A DNA stretch of 64,000 nt from assembly GCF_002886255.1 (NCBI RefSeq), contig NZ_KZ614149.1:1-64000 (forward strand), read 5' to 3'. The first letter of the stretch is position 1. Every line of letters begins with the position of its first letter. Source of the stretch: Alteribacillus bidgolensis. Its GTDB lineage: Bacteria > Bacillota > Bacilli > Bacillales > Marinococcaceae. The position numbers and the translations under genes were made by a program. Below the pieces are notes generated by a model. The model did no database searches, was not told the origin of the DNA, and saw only the letters and a list, made by a program, of their open reading frames with translations. Positions 8,658 through 17,765 of the stretch are shown here, piece by piece.

Positions 8658-10550
8658 GTGAGTTTATTGAGGGCAGAACAAATATATAAAACGTATGGAG
8701 ATAAAGAATTATTTAATCATATATCTTTTGTCATTGAAGATCATGACAGGATTGGATTAATTGGTGTAAATGGGACAGGAAAATCGACACTATTAAAAAT
8801 ACTGGCTAATGAAGACAGTGCAGAAAGAGGAAAATTGTTTCACTCCAATGATATGCATATAGAATACCTTCCGCAAGCACCAGAGTTAGATGAAGATCTT
8901 ACTGTCTTAGATCAAATTTATTATGGTGATTCAGCTATTATGAGAACGATGCGCAGCTATGAAAAAACACTCAGAGAACTCGAGCAAAACCCTGAGAACA
9001 GGAAACTTCAAGAAAAATTGCTTCAAGCACAACAGCAAATGGATGAAAATGAAGCATGGGCAGCTAATACATCTGCAAAACAAGTACTTACACGTCTTGG
9101 AATTACTGGTTTCTCTAAAAAAGTAAAGGAGCTTTCAGGAGGGCAAAAAAAGCGTACTGCTATAGCGAAAGCTCTTATTCAGCCAGCTGATTTGCTCATT
9201 CTTGATGAACCTACAAACCACCTTGATAATGAATCGATTGAATGGCTAGAAAGTTACTTATCCTCCTATCATGGAGCACTAATGGTTGTCACTCATGATA
9301 GGTATTTTTTAAACAGAGTGACCAATCGTATTTATGAATTAGATCAAGGTCATTTATACACGTATGAAGGAAATTATGAACTGTTTTTAGAAAAGAAAGC
9401 GGAGCGGGAAGCAATAGAAGAACAAAATGAAACAAAAAGAAAAAATATTTTACGCTCAGAACTTGAGTGGCTTAGAAGGGGGCCAAAAGCAAGAGGGACA
9501 AAACAAAAAGCTCGGGTGCAGCGCGTAGAGAATTTAAAAGAACAAAAAGGTCCTGCCAAAAAACACGATGTTGATTTTGCTATCGGTTCTGCACGGTTGG
9601 GGAAAAAGGTATTAGAAGCAGAGAATCTGTCTAAATCCTGTGACGGCAAGAACCTTTTTTCTTCTTTTTCCTATTTGGTTACTCCAAGGGAAAGACTAGG
9701 TATTATAGGTCCTAATGGAAGCGGTAAAACCACTTTATTAAATATATTGGCGGGTAAAACGGAAGCAGATAAGGGGCATATTGAAATTGGCTCTACTGTG
9801 CGTATTGGTTATTATTCTCAAGAACATGAGGATTTAAATGAAAATAAGCGAGTTATAGAATATATTAGAGATATAGCAGAAGTGGTTCAAACAGTAAATG
9901 GTCAAGAAATAACGGCAGAACAGATGTTAGAACGTTTTTTGTTTGCTCGTCCTATGCAATGGAATTACATTCACCGTTTATCAGGGGGAGAACGACGCAG
10001 GTTGTATTTACTTGGTGTGCTTATGAAAGAACCTAATGTGTTATTTTTAGATGAGCCAACAAATGATCTTGATACTCAAACGTTAAGTGTTTTAGAAAAT
10101 TATCTAGAACATTTTCCTGGAGTTGTGATTACGGTTTCCCACGACCGTTACTTTTTGGATCGTGTCGTTGAGTCCCTGCTGGTATTTACTTCAAACGATA
10201 AGGTAGAGCGTTTTCAAGGGAATTATTCTCAGTATTTAGAAACAATAAAACAAAAGCAACCCCCAAAGGCGAAAACAGAAAATCAAACAACAAAACAGAA
10301 ACCGCAGCGTTCGCGCAAGAAGCTCTCCTACAAAGAACAACAGGAATGGAATGGTTTGGAAGACCGAATTGCTGAATTAGAAGAGAAGAAAGCAGAAACA
10401 GAAACTCAAATTGCACAAGCTGGAAGTGATTTTGAGAAAGTTCAGGAGTTAATGGAAGAACAAAATTTAGTAGAAGAACAGTTAGACGAAGCTATGGAAA
10501 GATGGACAGAATTATCTTTGCTAATTGAAGAAATACATGCTGAGAATTAG
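8658..10550 (+). CDS. yfmR: ABC-F family ribosome-associated ATPase, YfmR type
   Basis: Soluble ABC-F protein of 630 residues with two ATPase domains and no membrane segment. Members act on the ribosome, and YfmR in Bacillus helps resolve stalled translation. Domain 1 has GVNGTGKST, LSGGQKKR and LLILDEPTNHLD. Domain 2 has GPNGSGKTT, LSGGERRR and VLFLDEPTNDLD. The charged interdomain linker and the C-terminal coiled coil (about residues 555-628) match the Uup/YfmR subgroup. The GTG at 8658 has AAGGGGG seven bases upstream and is preferred to the ATG at 8592. Confidence 0.9.
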   Translation: MSLLRAEQIYKTYGDKELFNHISFVIEDHDRIGLIGVNGTGKSTLLKILANEDSAERGKLFHSNDMHIEYLPQAPELDEDLTVLDQIYYGDSAIMRTMRSYEKTLRELEQNPENRKLQEKLLQAQQQMDENEAWAANTSAKQVLTRLGITGFSKKVKELSGGQKKRTAIAKALIQPADLLILDEPTNHLDNESIEWLESYLSSYHGALMVVTHDRYFLNRVTNRIYELDQGHLYTYEGNYELFLEKKAEREAIEEQNETKRKNILRSELEWLRRGPKARGTKQKARVQRVENLKEQKGPAKKHDVDFAIGSARLGKKVLEAENLSKSCDGKNLFSSFSYLVTPRERLGIIGPNGSGKTTLLNILAGKTEADKGHIEIGSTVRIGYYSQEHEDLNENKRVIEYIRDIAEVVQTVNGQEITAEQMLERFLFARPMQWNYIHRLSGGERRRLYLLGVLMKEPNVLFLDEPTNDLDTQTLSVLENYLEHFPGVVITVSHDRYFLDRVVESLLVFTSNDKVERFQGNYSQYLETIKQKQPPKAKTENQTTKQKPQRSRKKLSYKEQQEWNGLEDRIAELEEKKAETETQIAQAGSDFEKVQELMEEQNLVEEQLDEAMERWTELSLLIEEIHAEN

Positions 10551-10748
10551 AGTACATGTAAAAGCTATGCCTAATACGGAAATTAACAGGAAAGATATTG
10601 GGGCTGCTATTAAAAATTCCTCTCGTTTGCTTTATAGCGATGTTTTAGCAAACAATAGCAAGAAGGGAATAGAATAATTGGGTCAAGGAGTATAACAATA
10701 AAGGCGATATGGGTAAAATAAGCGAACTAAAAAATGAGGGAGATTAAT

Positions 10749-11534
10749 ATGGACGTTAGTTTGCTTCTGGAATATGGATGGGTTTTATTCGTTCTTATTT
10801 TACTCGAAGGTATTCTTGCAGCCGATAACGCTTTAGTTTTGGCAATTATGGTGAAAAATCTGCCTGAAAAGCAGAGAAAGAAAGCATTATTTTACGGGCT
10901 GGCTGGAGCTTTTGTGTTTCGCTTTGCATCATTATTTGCTATTTCTTTTTTGATTGATGTTTGGCAGGTACAGGCTATAGGTGCCCTTTATTTACTCTTT
11001 ATGTCCGGAAATCATATCGTTCGTAAAGTTTGGCTGAAGAAAGAAGAAACACCTGATGAAAAAGCAAAGAAAAAGAAGATAACTACGGGAAGCTTTTGGG
11101 GAACTGTTTTAAAAGTTGAAGTGGCTGATATAGCTTTTGCCGTAGATTCGATTTTAGCAGCTGTTGCTCTTGCAGTAACACTGCCTAACACACCTCTTCC
11201 GACAATTGGGGGACTTGATGGCGGGAAATTTATTGTTATATTGTCAGGAGGACTAATTGGAGTAATCATCATGCGTTTTGCAGCCACTTTTTTCGTGAAA
11301 CTGCTGAAAAAACGCCCTGGTCTTGAAATTGCAGCTTTTATTATAGTTGGATGGGTTGGAATAAAACTTTCCATTTATACATTGTCACATCCTGCATTAG
11401 GTGTACTGCCAGAAGAGTTTGCGGAATCAACCCCCTGGAAAATAACCTTTTATGTAGTTTTGGTTCTTATTGCCTTAGGAGGCTGGTTCCTATCTAAAGA
11501 AAAATCCGTAGAAGAAAATGAAAATCCTATATAA
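10749..11534 (+). CDS. TerC family integral membrane protein
   Basis: TerC/YkoY-family membrane protein of 261 residues with seven to eight hydrophobic segments. The family hallmark of acidic residues within the membrane is visible in EGILAADNALVLA (about residues 21-33) and EVADIAFAVDSILAA (about 120-134). In Bacillus, relatives export manganese or assist secreted metalloenzymes. The start is ATG 10749, because the GAGGGAG just upstream overlaps the earlier ATG at 10734. No yybP-ykoY manganese riboswitch could be recognised in the 198-bp leader, although such riboswitches often precede this family. Confidence 0.88.
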   Translation: MDVSLLLEYGWVLFVLILLEGILAADNALVLAIMVKNLPEKQRKKALFYGLAGAFVFRFASLFAISFLIDVWQVQAIGALYLLFMSGNHIVRKVWLKKEETPDEKAKKKKITTGSFWGTVLKVEVADIAFAVDSILAAVALAVTLPNTPLPTIGGLDGGKFIVILSGGLIGVIIMRFAATFFVKLLKKRPGLEIAAFIIVGWVGIKLSIYTLSHPALGVLPEEFAESTPWKITFYVVLVLIALGGWFLSKEKSVEENENPI

Positions 11535-11585
11535 AAAGAAGCCGAAACAAGTAAACACAAACGTGCTTATTGTTTCGGCTTCTTT
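11535..11585. terminator. Terminator between terC-like gene and sodC
   Basis: A perfect 16-bp inverted repeat (AAAGAAGCCGAAACAA 11535-11550 with its complement 11570-11585) starts right after the terC-like stop. The A and T runs on both sides suggest function in both directions between convergent genes. Confidence 0.9.
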
Positions 11586-11666
11586 AATACAAGCGTATTG
11601 TAAACAATAGTCTAGTCCAGCAAAAACAGAATGCGGATGTTAACATGTGTAGAGGGCTCACTTTGT

Positions 11667-12308
11667 CTAATTAGAAATTTTTGTAACGCCGCAAGCTATT
11701 CTATCTCCAGAATCCCCAGTTTTTAATGTCTCCTCATCAGGACCGCTTTTGTTGCTTAATTCTGAGGTGTAGCGATCAGGAATGTTTGCAAAATTATTTG
11801 CGTCGGAATGTACAATAACAGCTCGGCTTTCATTAGCTAACTGTTGAGGGCTGAAACGATCCAATGCAGTCAATAAATAGGCAGAACCGTCTTCTAAACC
11901 ATATAAGCTCGGCATGTCGCCAGCGTGACTTCCATGGACGGAGTTATCGGGATTATAGTGCTCGCCAGCCGTAGTGAAAGGTCCGTCAGCTGCTTGAGGG
12001 TCACATAGCCCCGTTTCATGGATGTGAAAACCATGAAATCCGTGTGGAATTCCATTCTCAAAAAAAGCTTCAACTAACACAGCTTTATCTTTTTCGTAAA
12101 AACGAACGGTGCCGATTGATTCTCCTTCTGTATTTTGCATGTTTGCTTCTGCTATACTCTTCTCTGATGAATGAACCACATCTGCAAGTACTTCTTCAGC
12201 AGGTATAGATTGATTATTTACCGAATCATCTTCTCTAGGAGATGACTGGTTGTTACACCCGCTTATAAATAATGCAGTCACCCCAATCAACATAAAGATT
12301 TTTTTCAT
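11667..12308 (-). CDS. sodC: Cu/Zn superoxide dismutase-like lipoprotein
   Basis: Secreted lipoprotein of 213 residues with a short signal ending in LFISGC (Cys about residue 18), then a SodC domain. Visible metal-ligand motifs are GFHGFHIHETGLCDP, HYNPDNSVHGSHAGD and VIVHSDANN, with the conserved GDRIACG near the C-terminus. Bacillus YojM-type SodC proteins can lack one copper ligand and be inactive as dismutases, so activity is not certain. The ATG at 12308 has GGAGGTAG seven bases upstream. A longer reading frame from 12407 lacks such a site and would bury the signal peptide. Confidence 0.9.
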   Translation of the reverse strand: MKKIFMLIGVTALFISGCNNQSSPREDDSVNNQSIPAEEVLADVVHSSEKSIAEANMQNTEGESIGTVRFYEKDKAVLVEAFFENGIPHGFHGFHIHETGLCDPQAADGPFTTAGEHYNPDNSVHGSHAGDMPSLYGLEDGSAYLLTALDRFSPQQLANESRAVIVHSDANNFANIPDRYTSELSNKSGPDEETLKTGDSGDRIACGVTKISN

Positions 12309-12455
12309 GCAACTACCTCCTTTCTTCCTACTTTCTCCAAACCAAAAAATTTTCATAATAAAAAGTTGGTGTTTTTTACAAAAAAAAGCTGAAGAAAAGA
12401 AGAGCATCCGTTATAATCAAAGGTAAGAACCTTAAAAAATGCAAGGTGATATAAT

Positions 12456-12656
12456 TTGGCAAATATATTGAAAGTTCTAACGGGAATCTGGTTTATTATA
12501 TTGATGGTACAAGTCCTATCTGCATACGGAAGGTACATAGCTGAAGTACCTGACTATTTATTAATCATTTTCCTCATTTTATTTTCTGGAGTTATTATTC
12601 GTGAGTTTAAAAAAGGAATAGTACGGGAACTGGAACAAAATTCATCAGGTCAATAG
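12456..12656 (+). CDS. Small two-helix membrane protein, unknown function
   Basis: Predicted 66-residue protein with two hydrophobic segments (about residues 5-25 and 33-49) and a charged C-terminal tail (REFKKGIVRELEQN). The TTG start follows AAGGTGAT. It stands alone, divergent from sodC and ending at a strong terminator. I do not recognise a family. Confidence 0.65.
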   Translation: MANILKVLTGIWFIILMVQVLSAYGRYIAEVPDYLLIIFLILFSGVIIREFKKGIVRELEQNSSGQ

Positions 12657-12694
12657 AAAAGCAGAGCTTCTAGAAGAAAGAAGCTCTGCTTTTA
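12657..12694. terminator. Bidirectional terminator
   Basis: The 14-bp stem AAAAGCAGAGCTTC/GAAGCTCTGCTTTT lies immediately after the small membrane protein gene and immediately after the end of the convergent rsbR-like pseudogene. Confidence 0.9.
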
Positions 12695-13537
12695 TTAATG
12701 CTTTGTTTCAATTGTTTTTAATCCGGCTGATTCTAACGCTTGCTGTAAGTTACTTTATATCGAAAGTGAGGTTAGGTCAATTCCCAGATTTACGATTGAA
12801 ATAGCTGTTGCCGGGTTAAACCAGTTATAATGACTTTTACCCCCATCATTTTTAATGAGTTAATAATTTTAATTAAATAACTGGTTACGTAGGTGTCAAT
12901 ATAATGAACACCGGAAAGATCAAAGATAAGATAGCGGAACTGTTTATTTTTACTTTCGAAGAGTCTTTTCCATGATTTCATGAGCTTGATTGTCATCAAT
13001 AAAGCCAATAAGAGGACACTTACCAACTTTATCAATTAGTTTAATGACAGGAACAGATATCTCATTTATTTTGTCTTTTAAACTGTCTGCTCTTTGCCGT
13101 ATCGTATAAAAGAAAAGAGACATATATTTTTGAGCGATGCGGTGAATATACGGTTCTATGATGGCATGCATTTCTCTTAAATCAAAAATGGTTAGTCCCT
13201 TATTTTCGCTGTCTTCCATAATATATTGCCATAACGCTGAACTCAAATAGGGAATGGCAGAGAGGATAACAGTATGAAATTCTTCTGCATCCGCCTCGGG
13301 GATTTTTTCAGCAGTTTCTAGCTGCAAGTTTTCCGAGTGAAATTCTTGTTGGTTATTCAAAAGATGGGTACTGACTAATTGAACAAATTCTGAAAACAGC
13401 TCCTTAGCTCTTGTATTATAATGATTTAAAACCGTTGAATCACTTTCTTGAGAGTGTAATGCTTTAATAGCAATTATCTCTTTGTTATCTGCTATTTCTT
13501 TTGCCACACTCAGAATAATAGGCAACATGTTCTTCAT
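12695..13537 (-). pseudogene. RsbR-like STAS-domain stressosome protein, broken
   Basis: The N-terminal half reads MKNMLPIILSVAKEI to PLIGFIDDNQAHEIMEKTL with an RsbR-type layout: a globin-like sensory part, then the start of a STAS domain at ISVPVIKLIDKV. Near 12955 the frame shifts and STAS continues (FRYLIFDLSGVHYIDT...GVKVIITGL). Near 12815 it shifts again and continues as NPATAISIVNLGIDLTSLSI. It then meets an in-frame TAA at 12755-12757, followed by SNLQQALESAGLKTIETKH and a stop at 12695. Repairing three lesions gives a full-length RsbR paralog of about 280 residues. RsbR proteins are stressosome parts that feed sigma-B; this copy cannot make a complete STAS domain. Confidence 0.85.
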
Positions 13538-13618
13538 AGGTTTATCCTCCTAAAAAACGGCTATTTAAATACTAACTGTGATTATCACACTTGATGAAAA
13601 GCCGTGTAGTAGTATATT

Positions 13619-13715
13619 TTTTTTATACTTTAGGAACGTTTTGTTAAAGGATCAAAGTATGAGCAAAACTGCGACATCCGCCAATTGGACTTTGCTGTAA
13701 GCCGAGTTTTTCTTA
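13619..13715 (+). repeat. Dispersed structured repeat, copy A
   Basis: Contains TATACTTTAG, then GTTAAAGGATCAAAGTAT, then AAAACTGCG and a terminator-like arm ending GCCGAGTTTTTCTTA. It shares order and spacing with the copies near 19335, 30578, 31307 and 59229. It ends about 16 bp before the ribosome-site-like GAGGAGGGG of the HxlR gene. Confidence 0.7.
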
Positions 13716-13767
13716 TACTTTTGGGAAGTGAGGAGGGGACGCATTAAAAGAACAAACATGGAAGCAT

Positions 13768-14103
13768 GTGAAACTGACATTAGATGTGGTATGTGGAAAG
13801 TGGAAGGCTATTATTTTAATGGAGCTGTTTGGGAGGACTCTTCGCTTTGGGGAGATTAAGAAAAGAATACCTGATATTAATCATCAGACATTAATAAAGC
13901 AGTTAAAAGAACTAGAAAACGATGAATTGATCACTAGGAAGTCTTATCCTGTTGTTCCTCCAAAGGTGGAATATTCATTAACTGAGTATGGAAAATCTAT
14001 TGATGAACTATTATACTTAATGGAAGAATGGGGAAGACAACATTTCTCTAGAATGCAAAATAGAATAGAGACGAACGAAGAAAAACCGAAAGAAAAAGCG
14101 TAA
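13768..14103 (+). CDS. HxlR family winged-helix regulator
   Basis: Transcription regulator of about 111 residues with the HxlR/DUF24 pattern: LDVVCGKWKAIILMEL, RFGEIKKRIPDINHQTLIKQLKELE as recognition helices, then the wing and LTEYGKSI. The start is uncertain. GTG 13768 has no close ribosome site, while a good GAGGAGGGG at 13731-13738 points to the in-frame TTA at 13744, which is not a start codon. The original start may have been lost, or a weak start may be used. Targets are unknown; many relatives sense reactive carbonyls or thiol stress. Confidence 0.75.
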   Translation: MKLTLDVVCGKWKAIILMELFGRTLRFGEIKKRIPDINHQTLIKQLKELENDELITRKSYPVVPPKVEYSLTEYGKSIDELLYLMEEWGRQHFSRMQNRIETNEEKPKEKA

Positions 14104-14122
14104 TTATTACATGGGAAAAAGG

Positions 14123-14169
14123 GTCTCTTTTAAGGAATGAATACCTTTCCTTAAGAGGACTCTTCTTCT
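14123..14169 (+). terminator. Terminator after HxlR gene
   Basis: The imperfect stem GTCTCTTTTAAGGAA/TTCCTTAAGAGGAC (14123-14160) is followed by a T-rich stretch. It overlaps the last codons of the convergent gene ending at 14151. Confidence 0.6.
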
Positions 14170-14630
14170 TTCAAATAAACATATATTTGTTTTAATTTTT
14201 TTTCTAATTCATTTGCAGATTCGCTAGAGAACGCTTTACCAATCATATCACCAGTTTGTCTTCGTTCTTTATCATCCATTTGTTTGATAGAATAAGGCTG
14301 GTCTGAAAAGATATAACTTTCCCATTGTTTTATTTCGTTGTGTATAATTTTTGCTTTCACCGATGCATCAGATGTATTTTCTGACAGAGTAAGCATGTTA
14401 TCAAGCAATTGTTGGGCTTTCATTAAATGGAAGTCAGCCGAAAAATCTTCTTCCTTTTCAAAGGTGCTGAATTTTATGGCAGCAGCCAGGTCATATCCCA
14501 TTTGAATAAGGGCTCTATCAATTTTTTCAGTCCCCACACTTTGGCTGGACTGATAGTAAATATTAACTCCCATTACTATATTGGCAATAAGAGATAGGGA
14601 AAGTAAAATATGTATGATACTGTGTCTCAT
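14151..14630 (-). CDS. Membrane-anchored or secreted protein of unknown function
   Basis: A 159-residue product with one N-terminal hydrophobic segment (about residues 6-24, signal anchor or signal peptide without lipobox) followed by a mostly helical charged region. The start at 14630 is chosen because GGAGGCAGCC lies just upstream; a longer frame from 14708 has no ribosome site. No family recognised. It is convergent with the HxlR gene and divergent from the DHQS-like gene. Confidence 0.65.
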   Translation of the reverse strand: MRHSIIHILLSLSLIANIVMGVNIYYQSSQSVGTEKIDRALIQMGYDLAAAIKFSTFEKEEDFSADFHLMKAQQLLDNMLTLSENTSDASVKAKIIHNEIKQWESYIFSDQPYSIKQMDDKERRQTGDMIGKAFSSESANELEKKLKQIYVYLKEEESS

Positions 14631-14773
14631 GGCTGCCTCCTTTTGCTGGGTAATACAAAATGTTAAGCCTGCAGGTGTTTTTTTCCTTTTTATAGTTAAG
14701 ACCAACATGCATCTAAAGCTGGACTAACGGAAAAATGAATATGATTTAAGCTCCAAACTCTTATTATGACTGG

Positions 14774-14807
14774 AAGGACTTTGCGGGAAGTCAAGTTTTT
14801 CTATTAG
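14774..14807 (+). repeat. Dispersed structured repeat, partial copy E
   Basis: Only the 3' arm is visible: GGACTTTGCGGGAAGTCAAG followed by TTTTTCTATTAG. It matches the terminator-like end of the other copies and lies about 60 bp ahead of the next plus-strand gene. Confidence 0.5.
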
Positions 14808-14864
14808 TATGACGTATGAGTAGATAGAAAAGTTTCATAATAATTTGAAGAGGAGGCAGAAAAA

Positions 14865-15425
14865 ATGGCAGCAGATAATAGGAAAGACGTATCCTTAACT
14901 CATGGAGTTGTTACAAAAATCAAACCAGCTGGACTAGGTACAAGAGTCTGCATCGATTGTGCAGATCTTTTAACCCCGACAGAAGGAGTATTGGTTGGAA
15001 ACACTGGTTATGGTTATATGCTTGTGTTATCTGAAAATCGTTCTACCGATACATATCCGCCAAGACCGTTTCGGATTAATGCCGGAGGACTTCACCAATA
15101 TTTGTTTCAAGATGATCAAACTGTTTATTTGTCTGAGCTAAGAGGCGGGAATTCTTTATATATATATAATGGTTCAGAACAAAAGGAAGTACCAGTAGGC
15201 AGAGTAAAAATGGAAAAAAGAGAATTAGTTCGGGTGGAATTAGAGACAGAAGGCACGCATATTTCTGCTACTTTGCAATACGCTGATAGTGTATCTCTCT
15301 TAAATAAAAATCATGAAGTTGTTTCCGTCAAAGATCTAAAGGAAGGTGACAAGATATTTTGCTGTATAGATGAACCAGGGAGGCACTTAGGGAAAAAAAT
15401 CAATGAAGAAATAAATGAATACTAA
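14865..15425 (+). CDS. Stand-alone C-terminal domain of 3-dehydroquinate synthase II type
   Basis: A 186-residue protein that reads like the C-terminal half of archaeal-type 3-dehydroquinate synthase (DHQS-II, AroB'). Family-like stretches in order are GVVTKIKPAGLGTRVCIDCADLL, EGVLVGNTGYGYMLVLSE, PRPFRINAGGLHQYL, YLSELRGGN, VGRVKMEKRELVRVELE, LQYADSVSLLNKN, VSVKDLKEGDKI and GRHLGKKINEEINEY. The N-terminal half, with the catalytic lysines of the full enzyme of about 330-380 residues, is absent. ATG follows AGAGGAGG, so this looks like a designed short gene and not a fragment. Function unknown; dehydroquinate synthesis is unlikely without the missing half. Confidence 0.75.
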   Translation: MAADNRKDVSLTHGVVTKIKPAGLGTRVCIDCADLLTPTEGVLVGNTGYGYMLVLSENRSTDTYPPRPFRINAGGLHQYLFQDDQTVYLSELRGGNSLYIYNGSEQKEVPVGRVKMEKRELVRVELETEGTHISATLQYADSVSLLNKNHEVVSVKDLKEGDKIFCCIDEPGRHLGKKINEEINEY

Positions 15426-15456
15426 TGCCAACTGACAGAGGGGTGTATTTTGTTAA

Positions 15457-15493
15457 CTGGCAGACAGAAAAGGGATTCTGTTTGCCAGCTTTT
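15457..15493 (+). terminator. Terminator after the DHQS-like gene
   Basis: The 13-bp stem CTGGCAGACAGAA/TTCTGTTTGCCAG has one mismatch and is followed by CTTTT. Confidence 0.75.
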
Positions 15494-15881
15494 ATATGTT
15501 AATATTAAAAAGCGTTTATAGATTGCTCGTTGATTGCTAGAAAAATATTATTTATAGAAGTGTGGTGTTCTGGGTAAGCATCAAGATGATCCATAGGACA
15601 TCTCCATTGCATTGACTTCACTATGATCCCCCTTTTTCTGAAAAATTAATTATATTATAAAATGACCAAGAATAGAGTCCAATTTATTGCAAAGTGAAGG
15701 TGAAATATTGTATTGTTTTGTTTCGGGAACAGTGAGACATTATCTTTATTCCTTTATATGCAAAAAAATACATACGGCCGCGGAAGCTTATATGTAAGTG
15801 GAGAGAAGAAGGACGGTAACAGTTATTACGGGAAAGAAATAAGAGGCTTCCGTTAAAAAGAAAAAAAGAAAGGAACCTGAT
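15494..15881. other. Intergenic stretch with no recognised feature
   Basis: About 390 bp, AT-rich, upstream of the antiporter gene. No open frame with a ribosome site, no riboswitch that I can recognise and no clear promoter were seen. Confidence 0.4.
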
Positions 15882-17765
15882 ATGTTTCATTCAATATTAT
15901 CTCATCTCATGCTTATTGGCGTTATAGGTATCGGTTCACAATGGTTTGCTTGGCGCTTTCGTATGCCGGCTATTGTCGTAATGTCTGTTGCTGGTTTGTT
16001 AATTGGTCCCGTATTTGGAATTATGAATCCAAAAGAAGATTTCGGGTCATTATTTAATCCCATTATTTCCATGGCTGTAGCCATTATATTATTTGAAGGC
16101 AGCTTAAATCTCGACTTTCGAGAAATTAGAGGATTGGGGAAGTCAGTATTTCGAATTATTACGTTGGGTGCGTTTCTTGCATGGATTCTAGGTTCATTAA
16201 CAGCTTTTTTTGTAGCTGGTTTATCTTGGGCCATTTCCTTTGTTATTGGAGGGCTATTTATTGTAACCGGTCCGACGGTGATTCTTCCGTTGTTGCGGCA
16301 GGCTAAGCTAAAGCCTAGGCCTGCAGCGATATTAAAATGGGAAGGAATTGTCGTAGACCCGTTTGGAGCTTTACTCGCCGTATTTGCTTTTGAAATTATT
16401 CAATTTTTAACAAATGAATCGGTTACTGTGGAAGCTTTAATATTATTCTTTTTAGCCTCTCTTTTTGCTATAGCAGTAGGCTGGGGATGCGGTAAAGGAA
16501 TCGGTACTATGTTTGAGCGCGGCTATGTACCTGAGTTTTTAAAATCCCCTATCGTATTTGCTGTGGTCATTGCTTGTTTTACTCTCGCGGATGAAGTGAT
16601 GCATGAAACAGGACTGCTTGCTGTCACAGCAATGGGGATGACGCTTGCTAATATGCATATTGCTTCGTTAAGTGATATGCGCCATTTTAAAGAAAATATA
16701 TCTGTGCTGCTTATTTCAGGCATTTTTATTATGTTAACTGCTTCTTTAGAGCGGGAAACACTTATGCAGATATTTGACCCTAATATTATTGCTTATGTGA
16801 TTCTCATGTTAATTGTCGTAAGGCCGCTCTCTATTTGGCTGTCTACCATGAATACAGAACTCTCCTTCAAAGAGAAAGCGCTGGTGGGGTGGATTGCTCC
16901 GCGTGGTATTGTAGCTTTAACCGTAGCTGGTTATTTTGCCAATGTTTTAACAGAAGCAGGGTATCCAGGGGCATCTATTGTAACACCGCTGACGTTTGCA
17001 CTTGTGTTTGCTACCGTTTGTGCTCACGGTTTTACACTTGGACCGTTGGCAAATAAACTAGGCTTATCACTAGAAGGAAAACCTGGTGTGGTTATTGTGG
17101 GAGGCAGTGCGTTCAGCACGGCTTTAGCTCGTGTGCTCAAAGAGTCAGGTATACCGGTTTTGGTTGCGGATACATCCTTTGAATATCTTTTTAATTCTAG
17201 AAAAGCAGGGGTCCCGTATTATCGTGGAGAAATTCTTTCAGAACAGACAGAGTATTATTTGGATATGACCCCGTATGAAAAACTTATCGCTGCTACTGAT
17301 AGAGACTCTTACAATTCTCTTGTATGTACGACATTTGTGCCTGAAATCGGCCGTAACGATTTATATCAATTAAGCTGGCATGATGACGACCGCGAGCATC
17401 CGAATGATCTGGTACAGCGAATAGGAGGAAGGGTTTTATTTAGAAAAGGAGCTACGTATGAAGAGCTTAATCAAAAGGTGAAAAATGGGTATATATTCCG
17501 TAAAACCAAATTAACGAAACAATATAGTTTTGGGAAATATAAGGACGAAAGAGAGCCAGATACCCTTCTTCTCTTTATCCTCAAGCATACAGGAAAAGTT
17601 GAATTTTTTACCACGGAAGTCAATAACTTTAAACCAGAGCCTGGCGATACTATCATCAGCCTGAGTCCACCAGTCAAAGAACAGCAAAAAATAGATGCAA
17701 AATTAGATTCTCAACGTCAGAATGGAAAAAATAATAATGGATCAAAAAACGGACAGTCTTCTTAA
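15882..17765 (+). CDS. CPA1-type Na+/H+ antiporter with C-terminal nucleotide-binding-like domain
   Basis: Cation:proton antiporter of 627 residues. About twelve hydrophobic segments fill residues 1-390 and include VTGPTVILPLLRQAKLKP and WEGIVVDPFGALLAVFAFE, typical of the KefB/NhaP-like superfamily. From about residue 400 a Rossmann-like TrkA-N region begins (KPGVVIVGGSAFSTALARVLKES), followed by a TrkA-C-like end. The ATG follows AAAGAAAGGAACC. It probably exchanges Na+ or K+ for protons and serves pH and salt balance. A terminator hairpin overlaps its stop codon. Confidence 0.85.
   Translation: MFHSILSHLMLIGVIGIGSQWFAWRFRMPAIVVMSVAGLLIGPVFGIMNPKEDFGSLFNPIISMAVAIILFEGSLNLDFREIRGLGKSVFRIITLGAFLAWILGSLTAFFVAGLSWAISFVIGGLFIVTGPTVILPLLRQAKLKPRPAAILKWEGIVVDPFGALLAVFAFEIIQFLTNESVTVEALILFFLASLFAIAVGWGCGKGIGTMFERGYVPEFLKSPIVFAVVIACFTLADEVMHETGLLAVTAMGMTLANMHIASLSDMRHFKENISVLLISGIFIMLTASLERETLMQIFDPNIIAYVILMLIVVRPLSIWLSTMNTELSFKEKALVGWIAPRGIVALTVAGYFANVLTEAGYPGASIVTPLTFALVFATVCAHGFTLGPLANKLGLSLEGKPGVVIVGGSAFSTALARVLKESGIPVLVADTSFEYLFNSRKAGVPYYRGEILSEQTEYYLDMTPYEKLIAATDRDSYNSLVCTTFVPEIGRNDLYQLSWHDDDREHPNDLVQRIGGRVLFRKGATYEELNQKVKNGYIFRKTKLTKQYSFGKYKDEREPDTLLLFILKHTGKVEFFTTEVNNFKPEPGDTIISLSPPVKEQQKIDAKLDSQRQNGKNNNGSKNGQSS

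Noticed and set aside
10567..10677. 36-residue open frame starting MPNTEINRKD after yfmR
   Set aside because: No ribosome site precedes the ATG and the sequence resembles no family; chance is the simpler explanation.
10551..10748. Possible yybP-ykoY manganese riboswitch upstream of the TerC family gene
   Set aside because: The leader has a small hairpin (GTTTGCT/AGCAAAC) but lacks the conserved loop sequences of that riboswitch class.
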